Shown: positions 8,325 to 16,885, counted from the first letter of the stretch. The stretch: DNA of 64,000 nucleotides from Neptunitalea chrysea (GCF_027924145.1 NZ_BRVP01000001.1:62001-126000); one strand, 5' to 3'. Numbers and translations are program-made. The notes: a model not told the origin generated them from the sequence alone.

Positions 8325-10445
8325 ATGAATAAGTTCAGAGTTTTATTTTTTCTGTTAATAGTTAGTTTAACGGGTTTCGCGCAGCAAAAGTATGTTACCA
8401 CAGAAGATGGGTATCCGCTGTTTGAAGGATGTGATACTGTTGTAGGGAAAGAGGAGTGTTTTAAGTCTACCTTGCTTTCTAAAATAGAAGGATTATTTAA
8501 AGTGCCTGATGATGTAATAGTGCAAGATAGCTTAGAATTTGATATGCTTTTTGAGGTAACTGAATCTGGAGAGTTTAAGGTGTTGTTTGTAGATGTAGAA
8601 CAACCTTCTGTTAAGACCGAAATGGAACGCGTTTTTAAAGAGCTTCCTAAGGTGCAGCCTGTGATGTATTCGGGTAGGCCTACGTTTTCGCAATATACGG
8701 TAACTATTAAGTATCCGTTTGCGAAAGCTGTAACCCCACCTTCGGCTAATAATGACTCTATTGCTACTTCTAAATCGGGTAAAGATCTTACCGATGCTTT
8801 TGCGAATCCGTTCGGGAAGAGTCAGTATGATAGTATTTCTGTAAAAAGACCGTATGAGAATAAAGAGTTTGATAGCAAACTAAATATACCGTTTCATCAT
8901 CAGTACTACGCAATTTTCGATCCGTCAATGAATGCGGTTGGTACCAATGCGCATACAGCATCTAAACCGTTTGTGTATAATGAGGTAGCTTCGTATTATG
9001 ATTTAGAAAAGTATACCAATTCATTGCTTCAGGAAAGAAATACGTGGTTTGGTAGAAAGTTTTGGAACGAGCATTTTACTACTATTGTAGGAGAAGATTA
9101 TTGGTTTTCTTTTGATATTGTGGCCGATTTAAGAGTGGGTAGAGATACGTATAGTAGCACTAATACGTATAACAACACAAGAGCGGTTAGGTTTCAGGGT
9201 GGTTTGGGTAAAAACTTAAATTTTAACACGGTGTTTTATGAGAGTCAGGGGAGGTTTGCTTCTTATTTTAACGAGTATGCCGAGAGTATGGCACCTGATG
9301 GTGGAAATCCTGCTATTATACCAGGTAGAGGTATTGCTAAAGAATTTGGAGAAGATAGTTATGATTATCCGGTGGCGGAAGCTTACTTATCGTACTCACC
9401 AACTAAATTTTTAAATATTCAGTTCGGGCAAGGTAAAAACTTTATTGGTGATGGTTACAGGTCGTTGTTAACTAGTGATGCTGCTAGTCCGTACCCTTTT
9501 TTAAAATTAAATACTACGTTTTGGAAGTTTAAATATACCAATACCTGGATGTGGTTAAAAGATGTAAGACCTGAGGCTACAGAAGATGGTGCATACCTTA
9601 CCAAATACATGGCAACACACTATTTAAGCTGGAATGTAAGTAAGCGTTTAAATTTAGGGTTCTTTGAGTCGGTAATTTGGAAAGATGATAATCATAGAGG
9701 TTTTGATGTGAGTTATTTAAACCCATTGATATTTTACAGAGCGATGGAGTTTTATGCAGGGTCTCGTTCTGGGAATGCTTTGATAGGGCTTACAGGGAAG
9801 TATAAAATAAATGACCGTATAAACGTATATAGTCAGTTTATACTAGATGAGTTGTCTGTGGGGAATATTACTGGGGGAGAAAAAAGTTGGGCTAACAAAT
9901 TTGGCTATCAAATAGGAGCTAAGTATTACAATGCTTTTGGGGCAAAAGATTTAACACTTCAATTAGAGTATAACCAAGTAAGGCCTTACACATATTCGCA
10001 TGATGAAGTATATTATAACTATGGACACAATAATCAGTCTATGGCACATTTGTGGGGAGCAAACTTTAAAGAGTTAATTGCTATTGCAAACTATAGATAT
10101 GATAGATGGTTTGGGTACGCAAAAGTGACTTATGGTGAAAAAGGATTAGATTTTAATTCGGATACCGATAATTATAGTTATGGGGGTAATATTTACCGTA
10201 CTTATAATGACAGAGTGGGTGATATTGGTATAAATATGTTACAGGGTAATAAGACGAGTATATTTATTACCGAATTACAAGCTGGTTATGTTATTAATCC
10301 GGTAACCAATCTACGTTTGTATGGAAATGTATTGGTACGAAACTTTGATCCGAGTGCAACAACCGAAACTGCATTTAAGCAAAATACAGTTTGGTTTTCA
10401 CTAGGATTTAGAACTGATTTATTTAACTGGTATAACGATTTTTAA
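8325..10445 (+). CDS. RemB/Wzi-like outer-membrane beta-barrel with N-terminal TonB-C-like domain
   Basis: A 706-residue exported protein. The signal peptide is MNKFRVLFFLLIVSLTGFAQ. I chose the ATG at 8325 over the upstream GTG at 8316 because it starts exactly at the signal peptide. Residues about 28-125 resemble the TonB C-terminal domain of the two upstream genes, including a cysteine pair at 36 and 45. From about 170 onward the sequence is beta-barrel-like with many aromatic residues, with an FNIQFGQGKNFIGDGYRS-like stretch (the window reads LNIQFGQGKNFIGDGYRSLL) and a final strand WFSLGFRTDLFNWYNDF. This fits the Wzi-like capsule assembly fold and the flavobacterial gliding protein RemB. 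The RemB name is from memory of family architecture, not a search. Confidence 0.62.
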   Translation: MNKFRVLFFLLIVSLTGFAQQKYVTTEDGYPLFEGCDTVVGKEECFKSTLLSKIEGLFKVPDDVIVQDSLEFDMLFEVTESGEFKVLFVDVEQPSVKTEMERVFKELPKVQPVMYSGRPTFSQYTVTIKYPFAKAVTPPSANNDSIATSKSGKDLTDAFANPFGKSQYDSISVKRPYENKEFDSKLNIPFHHQYYAIFDPSMNAVGTNAHTASKPFVYNEVASYYDLEKYTNSLLQERNTWFGRKFWNEHFTTIVGEDYWFSFDIVADLRVGRDTYSSTNTYNNTRAVRFQGGLGKNLNFNTVFYESQGRFASYFNEYAESMAPDGGNPAIIPGRGIAKEFGEDSYDYPVAEAYLSYSPTKFLNIQFGQGKNFIGDGYRSLLTSDAASPYPFLKLNTTFWKFKYTNTWMWLKDVRPEATEDGAYLTKYMATHYLSWNVSKRLNLGFFESVIWKDDNHRGFDVSYLNPLIFYRAMEFYAGSRSGNALIGLTGKYKINDRINVYSQFILDELSVGNITGGEKSWANKFGYQIGAKYYNAFGAKDLTLQLEYNQVRPYTYSHDEVYYNYGHNNQSMAHLWGANFKELIAIANYRYDRWFGYAKVTYGEKGLDFNSDTDNYSYGGNIYRTYNDRVGDIGINMLQGNKTSIFITELQAGYVINPVTNLRLYGNVLVRNFDPSATTETAFKQNTVWFSLGFRTDLFNWYNDF

Positions 10446-11569
10446 TGATCCTTAGTTAGCAAAGCGTATAAAGCGAAGGTACCTAACCAGTGGCTACCTT
10501 CGTAACTATCACCGCTTAAGTTTTCCAAAGCTTTTTGAATATGTTTATCGGCAATGGTGTTTAGGTGGGTGTAGTCGTTGCCAAGGGTGTTGGCTATTCC
10601 GAATAAGCACCAAGCTCTACTATAGTTTAGTCCGTCTAAGTGAATAAGGTGTCCGTCGGTTCTGTCGCTTACAATCCCAGTTGGTAGGGTAAAATTTTTA
10701 TCCTTTAGTTGAGGAAGAAATGCGTCTAGCCATACTCTAAATGCGTCTTTATCTAGAATTTTTCTCATCAGGTTTGCTTCTTCTAAACATGGGCTAAGGA
10801 AATCGCTTCCGCCCGGTTCCCATGAAATAGGACAATCTACATCATTTTTAAAAAAACGTATAGCAGTTTCTTCTATAACCTTTAAGAGGGTGTCGTTATC
10901 AGCTATTTTGGCGTAGTCGTATGCTAAGCTAAGCCCAAATGCGGTGTTGGTATGCGTGCCTACTCTTGTTGGGTATTGTTGTTTAGGAAGAAAATTAATA
11001 TACCGGTCTGCAATGCATTTAGTTAATGGTTTAAGTGTGTTCTGTAAAATGGCAACCTCATTAATTTTAGAACGTTTAAGTGCTCCGGAAAGTTCTAACA
11101 ACCATGCCCAGCCGTAGGTTCGTTCATAAGCATATTCACCTTCTCTATTAAAATATTCTAGTTCACCTTGAATTTTTTCAGGCGTAATATGATCTTTTAG
11201 AATACGAATTAACGTATCTCTGTTTTTAATGTTAGGATATTTGTTAAGAACACTTACAATGGACCAGTGCCCATGAACAGAAGAATGCCAGTCGAAACAA
11301 CCATAAAAAGCTGGGTGTAATTGTGAAGGAGTGCCCAGTTGATTTTCAGACTGTAATAGTTGTCCGGTTTTGTTAGGGTATTCCGTGTTAATGCACGCTA
11401 TAGGAAGTTGTGATATAGTGTACGCAAGGTTTTCGGTAAGGTGAACTTCAGGAGTTAAGGTTTTTGTGGTTATGTCTGATTTTACTTCTTTAGTAATCTC
11501 TTTACTATGTGGAGTGTTATTGCAGGAAATAAGTAATAATAGAGAAATAGTAATTAAAATGTATTTCAT
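10442..11569 (-). CDS. DUF2891 family lipoprotein
   Basis: A 375-residue predicted lipoprotein. The start at 11569 gives MKYILITISLLLLISCNN, a signal peptide with lipobox cysteine; the upstream TTG/ATG options would only add residues before it. The body carries DUF2891-type sequence (HPAFYGCFDWHSSVHGHW near the N terminus and an all-alpha, toroid-like pattern with WEPGGSDFLSPCL later). The family is of unknown function; its helical repeat pattern resembles alpha/alpha-barrel enzymes, which is inference only. It converges on the previous gene, and the two stop codons overlap by 4 bases with no terminator between them. Confidence 0.85.
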   Translation of the reverse strand: MKYILITISLLLLISCNNTPHSKEITKEVKSDITTKTLTPEVHLTENLAYTISQLPIACINTEYPNKTGQLLQSENQLGTPSQLHPAFYGCFDWHSSVHGHWSIVSVLNKYPNIKNRDTLIRILKDHITPEKIQGELEYFNREGEYAYERTYGWAWLLELSGALKRSKINEVAILQNTLKPLTKCIADRYINFLPKQQYPTRVGTHTNTAFGLSLAYDYAKIADNDTLLKVIEETAIRFFKNDVDCPISWEPGGSDFLSPCLEEANLMRKILDKDAFRVWLDAFLPQLKDKNFTLPTGIVSDRTDGHLIHLDGLNYSRAWCLFGIANTLGNDYTHLNTIADKHIQKALENLSGDSYEGSHWLGTFALYALLTKDH

Positions 11570-11715
11570 GTTTGGAATAATTATGACTGTATTCAAATGT
11601 AAATATTTTTAGTAGAAGCCGCTGTTTTTTCTTCCAATCTTCCTCTTGTATGATATTTATCATTGTTTAGAATTGTTAAACATTAGGTTTGTATAGAAAA
11701 AAAGCACTATTTAGA

Positions 11716-11746
11716 TTGCGGAATAGGAGTTTGGCGGTTATCTTTG
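11716..11746 (+). promoter_or_regulatory. Candidate promoter for the cytochrome oxidase cluster
   Basis: TTG at 11716-11718 and TATCTTTG at 11739-11746, separated by 20 bases, fit the Bacteroidota -33/-7 pattern. The element covers the TTG codon at 11744, which argues that translation starts at the ATG at 11768. Confidence 0.55.
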
Positions 11747-11767
11747 CCCGCAATTACAAATTTATTG

Positions 11768-12676
11768 ATGAAGTCTGTATTGAGTACAATATCTAAAACC
11801 AGTTCTTTTTCTGTCGCAATTGATGATTTTAAACAATTAACCAAAGTTGGCTTAGCTGCTAGTGTGGTTTTTTCATCTGTTGCTGGATATTTGCTAGGAG
11901 CCGAAGAAATTTCATATTACACTTTATTACTTCTTGCGTTAGGAGGGTACTTTATGGTAGGAGCTTCTAATGCGTATAACCAAATTATAGAAAAAGATTT
12001 AGATGCTTTAATGAAGCGAACACAGAACCGTCCGTTGCCATCGGGTAGAATGTCGGTTCGTGTAGCATTGCTTATTGCTATATCTTTTACGGTTATGGGT
12101 ATTCTTACCTTATATTATGTAAACCCAAAGACAGCCATGTTTGGTGCGTTGTCTATATTTTTATATACCAGTATCTATACACCTTTAAAAACAAAAACAC
12201 CGTTAGCTGTTTTTGTAGGAGCTTTTCCGGGAGCAATTCCATTTATGTTAGGTTGGGTAGCTGCTACCAATGATTTTGGTATAGAGCCAGGGACGTTGTT
12301 TATGATTCAGTTCTTTTGGCAGTTTCCACATTTTTGGGCTATTGGTTGGGTGTTGCATGATGATTATAAAAAAGGTGGGTTCAACTTATTGCCTACCGGA
12401 GAAAGAGATAAAGGTACTGCGCTACAAATTATAATGTATATATTTTGGATGATGTTGGTTGCTGTATTGCCTGTTACAGGTATTACTGGTAAGTTACATT
12501 TGTCTGTAGTATCGGCTGTATTGGTGACTTTAGCAGGAGTAGGAATGCTTATTTTTGCTATAAAATTATACCATAACAGAGATAATAAGTCGGCTAGAAA
12601 TTTAATGTTGGCAAGTGTTATGTATATTACACTTATTCAGATTATTTTTGTGGCAGATAAATTTATTACCACTTAA
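11768..12676 (+). CDS. ctaB: Protoheme IX farnesyltransferase (heme O synthase)
   Basis: A 302-residue polytopic membrane prenyltransferase that adds a farnesyl group to heme b to make heme O, the precursor of heme A for the terminal oxidase. The diagnostic prenyltransferase motif is NAYNQIIEKDLDALMKRTQN followed by RPLPSG, and about nine hydrophobic segments follow the UbiA pattern. A second acidic loop, DDYKKGGFNLLP, is present. It is followed within 4 bases by a subunit III gene, consistent with one operon. CyoE is the synonym. Confidence 0.95.
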   Translation: MKSVLSTISKTSSFSVAIDDFKQLTKVGLAASVVFSSVAGYLLGAEEISYYTLLLLALGGYFMVGASNAYNQIIEKDLDALMKRTQNRPLPSGRMSVRVALLIAISFTVMGILTLYYVNPKTAMFGALSIFLYTSIYTPLKTKTPLAVFVGAFPGAIPFMLGWVAATNDFGIEPGTLFMIQFFWQFPHFWAIGWVLHDDYKKGGFNLLPTGERDKGTALQIIMYIFWMMLVAVLPVTGITGKLHLSVVSAVLVTLAGVGMLIFAIKLYHNRDNKSARNLMLASVMYITLIQIIFVADKFITT

Positions 12677-12679
12677 TTG

Positions 12680-13258
12680 ATGGATTTAACACAAGGAACC
12701 GGACAGGAAAAGTTAGTAAGAGCCAAAAAGATGATTCTTTTATTTGCAATCATTAGTTTGTCTATGATGTTTGCAGGGCTTTTAAGTGCTTATATCGTAA
12801 GTAGTAAAAGAAAAGATTGGTTGCACGATTTTGATTTTCCTACCTCGTTTTTAATTAGCACTGCTATTATTTTAATTAGTAGTATAACCATGCATGTAGC
12901 ATGGGTAGGCTTAAAGAAAAGCCAAAGTGCTATTACAAGTGCTATGCTATTGGTTACATTTGCCTTAGGAATAGCCTTTATATATTTTCAATTTTTAGGT
13001 TTTAAAGAGCTTATAGGACAAAATTTGTACTTAACGGGGCCTGCTAGTAATGTAAGAACATCGTATATATATGTGATAGCAGTGTTGCATATTTTACACA
13101 TTGTAGCAGGGTTAGTTGTACTGTTGGTGCTTATTTATAATCATTTTAAACAGAAATATAATCACGGGCAAACCCTTGGATTTGAACAGGGTGTTACATT
13201 TTGGCACTTTTTAGATATTTTATGGATTGTTTTAGTTTCATTTTTATATTTCTTTTAA
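12680..13258 (+). CDS. Heme-copper oxidase subunit III (short paralogue)
   Basis: A 192-residue membrane protein with about five hydrophobic segments. It belongs to the subunit III family, shown by the C-terminal FEQGVTFWHFLDILWIVLVS and a HILHIVAGLVVLL segment. Start ATG at 12680 lies 3 bases after the ctaB stop; TTG at 12677 also exists. Subunit III stabilises the catalytic core of cytochrome oxidase in the inner membrane. A second, longer subunit III follows. The two genes are not copies at the DNA level but share the FWHFxD-type ending. Confidence 0.87.
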   Translation: MDLTQGTGQEKLVRAKKMILLFAIISLSMMFAGLLSAYIVSSKRKDWLHDFDFPTSFLISTAIILISSITMHVAWVGLKKSQSAITSAMLLVTFALGIAFIYFQFLGFKELIGQNLYLTGPASNVRTSYIYVIAVLHILHIVAGLVVLLVLIYNHFKQKYNHGQTLGFEQGVTFWHFLDILWIVLVSFLYFF

Positions 13259-13312
13259 AAGGAAAAAAATGTAAATTTGAGAAATTTTTAACACAGATAT
13301 ACTTTAATTAAT

Positions 13313-14296
13313 ATGGAAGCTACTGTTACACATGCAGATACAGAGGGCACAGTATGGGGCGGTGGAAATAAACCACTAAATGCTACCTACGGGAAAATGA
13401 TGATTTGGTTTTTCATCGTTTCTGATGCATTAACTTTCTCGGGCTTTTTAGTTGCCTACGGTTTCTCGAGATTTAAATTTATGGATACATGGCCTATAGC
13501 CGATGAGGTGTTTACGCACGTACCATTTATGCACGGGAATCCGCAACCTATGATTTATGTTGCTTTTATGACGTTTGTATTAATTATATCGTCAGTAACT
13601 ATGGTGTTGGCAGTAGATGCAGGGCATAAATTAAAACAAAACCGTGTTGCATGGTATATGTTTGCTACTATTATTGGTGGTCTTGTCTTTGTTGGTTCTC
13701 AGGCATGGGAATGGGGTACTTTTATTAAAGGTGAGTACGGAGCTATTGAAACTAAAGGAGGTAGCATTTTACAGTTTGTAAATGTATCTGAAGCTAACAA
13801 ACAAGTAGCTTTAGGTGATTTTGCTTTGCATACAGAAACTGAAAGAGTACAAGATAAAGCTAATGAAGGTATTTGGTTTGAGAGCGAAGGCGCTTTACCA
13901 ACTTATACCGTTTCTGGTGTTGTAGAAGGATTTAAAGAACATGAGAATTTAAGAGTTAGAACACAACTTTTAGATGAGCATGGACACAAAACAATATTAA
14001 GTAGAGAAGAATCTCTTAAAAAATTAGAAAACGCTACTTATGTTGTAGAAGGTGCTAATCTTCACAGAAATGAGTATGGAAGCAAGTTATTTGCAGATTT
14101 CTTTTTCTTTATTACTGGTTTCCACGGTTTCCACGTATTTTCTGGAGTAGTATTAAACATTATTATATTTACAAATGTGATTGTTGGTACTTATGAAAAA
14201 AGAAAGAGTTATGAGATGGTTGAGAAGGTTGGTTTATACTGGCACTTTGTAGACTTAGTATGGGTATTTGTATTTACTTTCTTTTACCTTGTTTAA
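13313..14296 (+). CDS. Cytochrome c oxidase subunit III (long form with inserted soluble domain)
   Basis: A 327-residue subunit III. Membrane segments lie near residues 27-45, 80-100 and 113-133, and again near 255-285 and 300-325, with family motifs FFFFITGFHGFHVFSG and LYWHFVDLVWVFVFTFFYLV. Between them, residues about 145-250 form a hydrophilic, charged insertion absent from classical subunit III of about 200-260 residues. The N terminus carries TEGTVWGGGNKPLNATYGK. It probably pairs with the short subunit III upstream. The catalytic subunits I and II are not in this window. Confidence 0.9.
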   Translation: MEATVTHADTEGTVWGGGNKPLNATYGKMMIWFFIVSDALTFSGFLVAYGFSRFKFMDTWPIADEVFTHVPFMHGNPQPMIYVAFMTFVLIISSVTMVLAVDAGHKLKQNRVAWYMFATIIGGLVFVGSQAWEWGTFIKGEYGAIETKGGSILQFVNVSEANKQVALGDFALHTETERVQDKANEGIWFESEGALPTYTVSGVVEGFKEHENLRVRTQLLDEHGHKTILSREESLKKLENATYVVEGANLHRNEYGSKLFADFFFFITGFHGFHVFSGVVLNIIIFTNVIVGTYEKRKSYEMVEKVGLYWHFVDLVWVFVFTFFYLV

Positions 14297-14320
14297 TCAC
14301 CAAATTAAGAAAAGCGTATT

Positions 14321-14704
14321 ATGGCACACGATTCACATAAATTAGCAATATTTAGAGGAACACTTAAGTTTAAGTCGAACCAACAAAAGATTTTTGGAGT
14401 ACTTATTTTTCTTTCTTTTATAACTGTAATAGAGGTTGTATTAGGGATTTTAAAACCAGAATCTTTACTAAAAGTAGTTGCAGGTATGAAGTTGCTTAAC
14501 TGGATATTTATAATCCTTACTTTGGTTAAGGCGTATTATATTGCTTGGGACTTTATGCACCTTAGAGATGAAAAAACAAGTTTTAAAATGTCATTGGTTT
14601 TACCATTATTAATTTTAATACCGTATTTAGCGTTTATTTTACTTCATGAAGGTAGCTACATTTTCGATGTGTATCACACTGGATATATAAAATGGGATTT
14701 TTAA
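14321..14704 (+). CDS. Cytochrome c oxidase subunit IV family protein
   Basis: A 127-residue inner-membrane protein with three hydrophobic segments (about 22-42, 52-72 and 85-108), including an AYYIAWDFMHLRDEK stretch as in the prokaryotic subunit IV family. It closes the first oxidase operon: 24 bases after the long subunit III, and followed by a strong terminator. The family assists assembly or stability of the oxidase core rather than catalysis. Confidence 0.87.
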   Translation: MAHDSHKLAIFRGTLKFKSNQQKIFGVLIFLSFITVIEVVLGILKPESLLKVVAGMKLLNWIFIILTLVKAYYIAWDFMHLRDEKTSFKMSLVLPLLILIPYLAFILLHEGSYIFDVYHTGYIKWDF

Positions 14705-14724
14705 AAAAAGTTAAGATATAATTT

Positions 14725-14750
14725 AAAGGCGGTTTTTTAACCGCCTTTTT
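14725..14750 (+). terminator. Rho-independent terminator ending the ctaB-subunit IV operon
   Basis: Hairpin AAAGGCGGTT, loop TTTT, AACCGCCTTT, followed by TTT. Confidence 0.9.
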
Positions 14751-14751
14751 C

Positions 14752-14759
14752 TATTTTTG
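14752..14759 (+). promoter_or_regulatory. Candidate -7 element TATTTTTG for the oxidase assembly operon
   Basis: TATTTTTG sits directly after the terminator hairpin and 22 bases before the ATG at 14781. It covers the potential TTG start at 14757 and argues for the ATG at 14781. Confidence 0.5.
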
Positions 14760-14780
14760 TACCGCTCTATAATAAGAAGA

Positions 14781-15458
14781 ATGAAAAAGAAGGTAATCTT
14801 AGGGATTTTGTTTTTTTTGCCGGTAATGTTTTTGCTAATAATGCTCTCTTCTAAACATTACTATACACCACTAGATGTTGTAAAAACCGATATTCAGGAA
14901 TTAGGTGATTTTAAACCTGCCACAGATACCATGCAAGTGGTTTTAAAGGGACATATTTCATTGGTAATGTTATTTGATGAAGATCCGATACAACATGTTA
15001 CGGAGATTTCAAATGTAAATGAGAAGGCTTATAAGTGGGCTAAGGGTTATAAAGGATTTCAGTTGATATTTGTGGTTCCGGAAGAGTATAAGGAATCGGA
15101 GCCAATCATTAGGGAAAAGATAGGAGAGTACGTAGATTTAAAATACTGGACTTTTGTATTCGGATCTAATGATGATATACATAAATACTATCAGAATTTA
15201 AAACAAGGTTTTGATAACGATACTACTTTTGGGTTAAATACTCATTTTTATATTATAGATAAGGAATTGGGGCTGCGTGGGCGCAAAGATGATGAAAAGG
15301 GTATGCCGTTGTATGGTTATGATGCGACTAATATTTCTGAATTACATAAGAAAGTAGTATCCGATCTTAGAATCTTATTTCAGGAGTATAGAGATAAACG
15401 AAGTGGTAAGTTTAATTCTGATCAGCGAAGATTAAAAGAATTAAGTGATGAAGAATAA
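14781..15458 (+). CDS. Membrane-anchored SCO-like protein lacking copper-binding cysteines
   Basis: A 225-residue protein with one N-terminal anchor (ILFFLPVMFLLIMLSS) and a periplasmic thioredoxin-fold-like domain. Its C-terminal part parallels the SCO protein encoded next: FYIIDKELGLRGR against FLIVDKEGYVICRV, and PLYGYDATNISEL against PVYGYDGTNNKEV. The whole protein contains no cysteine, so the SCO CxxxC copper site is absent. It overlaps the SCO gene by 11 bases. I infer a degenerate SCO paralogue acting in oxidase assembly, possibly as a partner of SCO. No named family is recognised. Confidence 0.72.
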   Translation: MKKKVILGILFFLPVMFLLIMLSSKHYYTPLDVVKTDIQELGDFKPATDTMQVVLKGHISLVMLFDEDPIQHVTEISNVNEKAYKWAKGYKGFQLIFVVPEEYKESEPIIREKIGEYVDLKYWTFVFGSNDDIHKYYQNLKQGFDNDTTFGLNTHFYIIDKELGLRGRKDDEKGMPLYGYDATNISELHKKVVSDLRILFQEYRDKRSGKFNSDQRRLKELSDEE

Positions 15459-16122
15459 AAATTATGTAATTGGTTTAACTGCGGTAATTGTCATTTTTGG
15501 GATATTTACAATTCGTATGGTCTCTAAGAAAATAGGTAACAACTCGGTTGTTGATGATGATAGGCATAGGGTGGCGGCAGAAGAATATGTAGAGATGAAA
15601 CGTATGGGTAAGGTACCCAATTTTTCGTTTACAGATCAAAACGGAAAAACCATAACCAATGAAGATTATAAGGGGAAGGTATATGTGATAGAATTCTTTT
15701 TTACTACTTGTCCATCTATTTGTCCTATTATGAATAGAAATATGGTTAGGGTGCAAGATGAGTTTGTGACAAAAGATAATTTTGGTATTGCATCTTTTAC
15801 AATAGATCCGGAGCATGATACTCCCGAAGTGTTACTGGAGTATGCTAAGAAGCATAAGGTAACAAATCCTGATTGGCATTTTCTAACGGGTGATAGAAAT
15901 GAGATTTATACCTTGGCGAATAAGGGGTTAATGATATATGCGGGAGAAGGGAGTGCTGCTAATGGAGGTTTTGAACATTCAGGACAATTTTTAATTGTAG
16001 ATAAAGAAGGGTATGTAATATGCAGAGTAGTTAACGGAAACCCTGTTTATGGCTACGATGGTACCAACAATAAAGAGGTAGAGAATTTAATAACAGATAT
16101 AGGTATAGAATTAAGAAAGTAA
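15448..16122 (+). CDS. SCO1/SenC family copper chaperone
   Basis: A 224-residue protein with an N-terminal membrane anchor (about 6-24) and a periplasmic thioredoxin-like domain. The copper-binding motif TTCPSICPIM places Cys88 and Cys92 in the CxxxC site, and the later histidine in GGFEHSGQF completes the set. SCO proteins deliver copper to, or reduce cysteines of, the CuA centre of cytochrome oxidase subunit II. It starts inside the preceding SCO-like gene and is followed by DUF420, so the assembly genes form one operon. Confidence 0.94.
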   Translation: MKNKNYVIGLTAVIVIFGIFTIRMVSKKIGNNSVVDDDRHRVAAEEYVEMKRMGKVPNFSFTDQNGKTITNEDYKGKVYVIEFFFTTCPSICPIMNRNMVRVQDEFVTKDNFGIASFTIDPEHDTPEVLLEYAKKHKVTNPDWHFLTGDRNEIYTLANKGLMIYAGEGSAANGGFEHSGQFLIVDKEGYVICRVVNGNPVYGYDGTNNKEVENLITDIGIELRK

Positions 16123-16125
16123 TAC

Positions 16126-16671
16126 ATGGAAGCGCAAACTACAATAGAAAAAAAATATAACAAATTGATTATAGCTTTATCTATAATCATTCCGGTAGCA
16201 GTAGCTATTTTGTTTACTATTAAGTTATCAGATTTTGGGTTAGATGTTCAGCCTTTTTATTTTTTACCTCCAATTTACGCTTGTATTAATGGGGTAACTG
16301 CTATTTTATTAGTAGCAGCTTTATGGGCTGTAAAGAATAAAAAAATTAAGCTTCATGAAAATATAATGAAGGTGTGTATTGGACTATCACTGTTGTTTTT
16401 AGTAATGTATGTAGCCTATCATATGAGTTCTGATAGCACTAGTTACGGTGGAGAAGGTGTAGGTAAAGTAGTTTATTTTGTTATTTTAATAACACACATT
16501 TTATTATCTATTGCTATTATACCTTTGGTGTTAATAACGTATGTAAGAGCATTAGCAGAACGTTTTGATAAACATCGTAAAATTGCTAAAATTACGTTTC
16601 CTATTTGGTTATATGTTGCTGTAACAGGAGTTGTGGTTTATGTAATGATTGCTCCGTATTATGGGTCGTAA
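16126..16671 (+). CDS. DUF420 family membrane protein (oxidase assembly, CtaM-like)
   Basis: A 181-residue protein with five hydrophobic segments and histidines in or near membrane segments (VAYHMSSDS, LITHILLSIAI, KHRKIAKITFPIWLYVAVTGVVVY). This is the DUF420 pattern. Members of the family in Firmicutes (CtaM/YozB) are needed for maturation of cytochrome aa3-type oxidases, and the position right after SCO supports a similar job here. It starts 3 bases after the SCO stop and overlaps the next small gene. Confidence 0.85.
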   Translation: MEAQTTIEKKYNKLIIALSIIIPVAVAILFTIKLSDFGLDVQPFYFLPPIYACINGVTAILLVAALWAVKNKKIKLHENIMKVCIGLSLLFLVMYVAYHMSSDSTSYGGEGVGKVVYFVILITHILLSIAIIPLVLITYVRALAERFDKHRKIAKITFPIWLYVAVTGVVVYVMIAPYYGS

Positions 16672-16885
16672 TAAAGGTAAAATGGCATGGGGTGTTGCAG
16701 GGGTATTATTATTGTTGCCAATAGTAACCCAGGCACAATGTGCTATGTGTAGAGCTGTTTTAGAAAACAGTGATGATACTTCGGCAGCAGAAGGTGTTAA
16801 TAATGGGATTGTGTTTTTAATGGCGATGCCTTATTTATTAGTCGGTTTTATTGGCTTTATGATCTACAAAAAATTTAGAAAATAA
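16661..16885 (+). CDS. Small CxxC-containing membrane protein of the oxidase assembly operon
   Basis: A 74-residue protein. It has an N-terminal signal or anchor (WGVAGVLLLLPIVTQAQ), then CAMCRAVLENSDD, a short linker, and a second membrane segment (GIVFLMAMPYLLVGFIGFMIY) ending KKFRK. The CAMC pair would lie in the periplasm just after the signal sequence. I know of no assigned function. Position at the end of a copper and heme oxidase assembly operon suggests metal binding or thiol chemistry in that pathway. The ATG at 16661 overlaps DUF420 by 11 bases; an internal ATG at 16682 is also possible. Confidence 0.75.
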   Translation: MGRNKGKMAWGVAGVLLLLPIVTQAQCAMCRAVLENSDDTSAAEGVNNGIVFLMAMPYLLVGFIGFMIYKKFRK

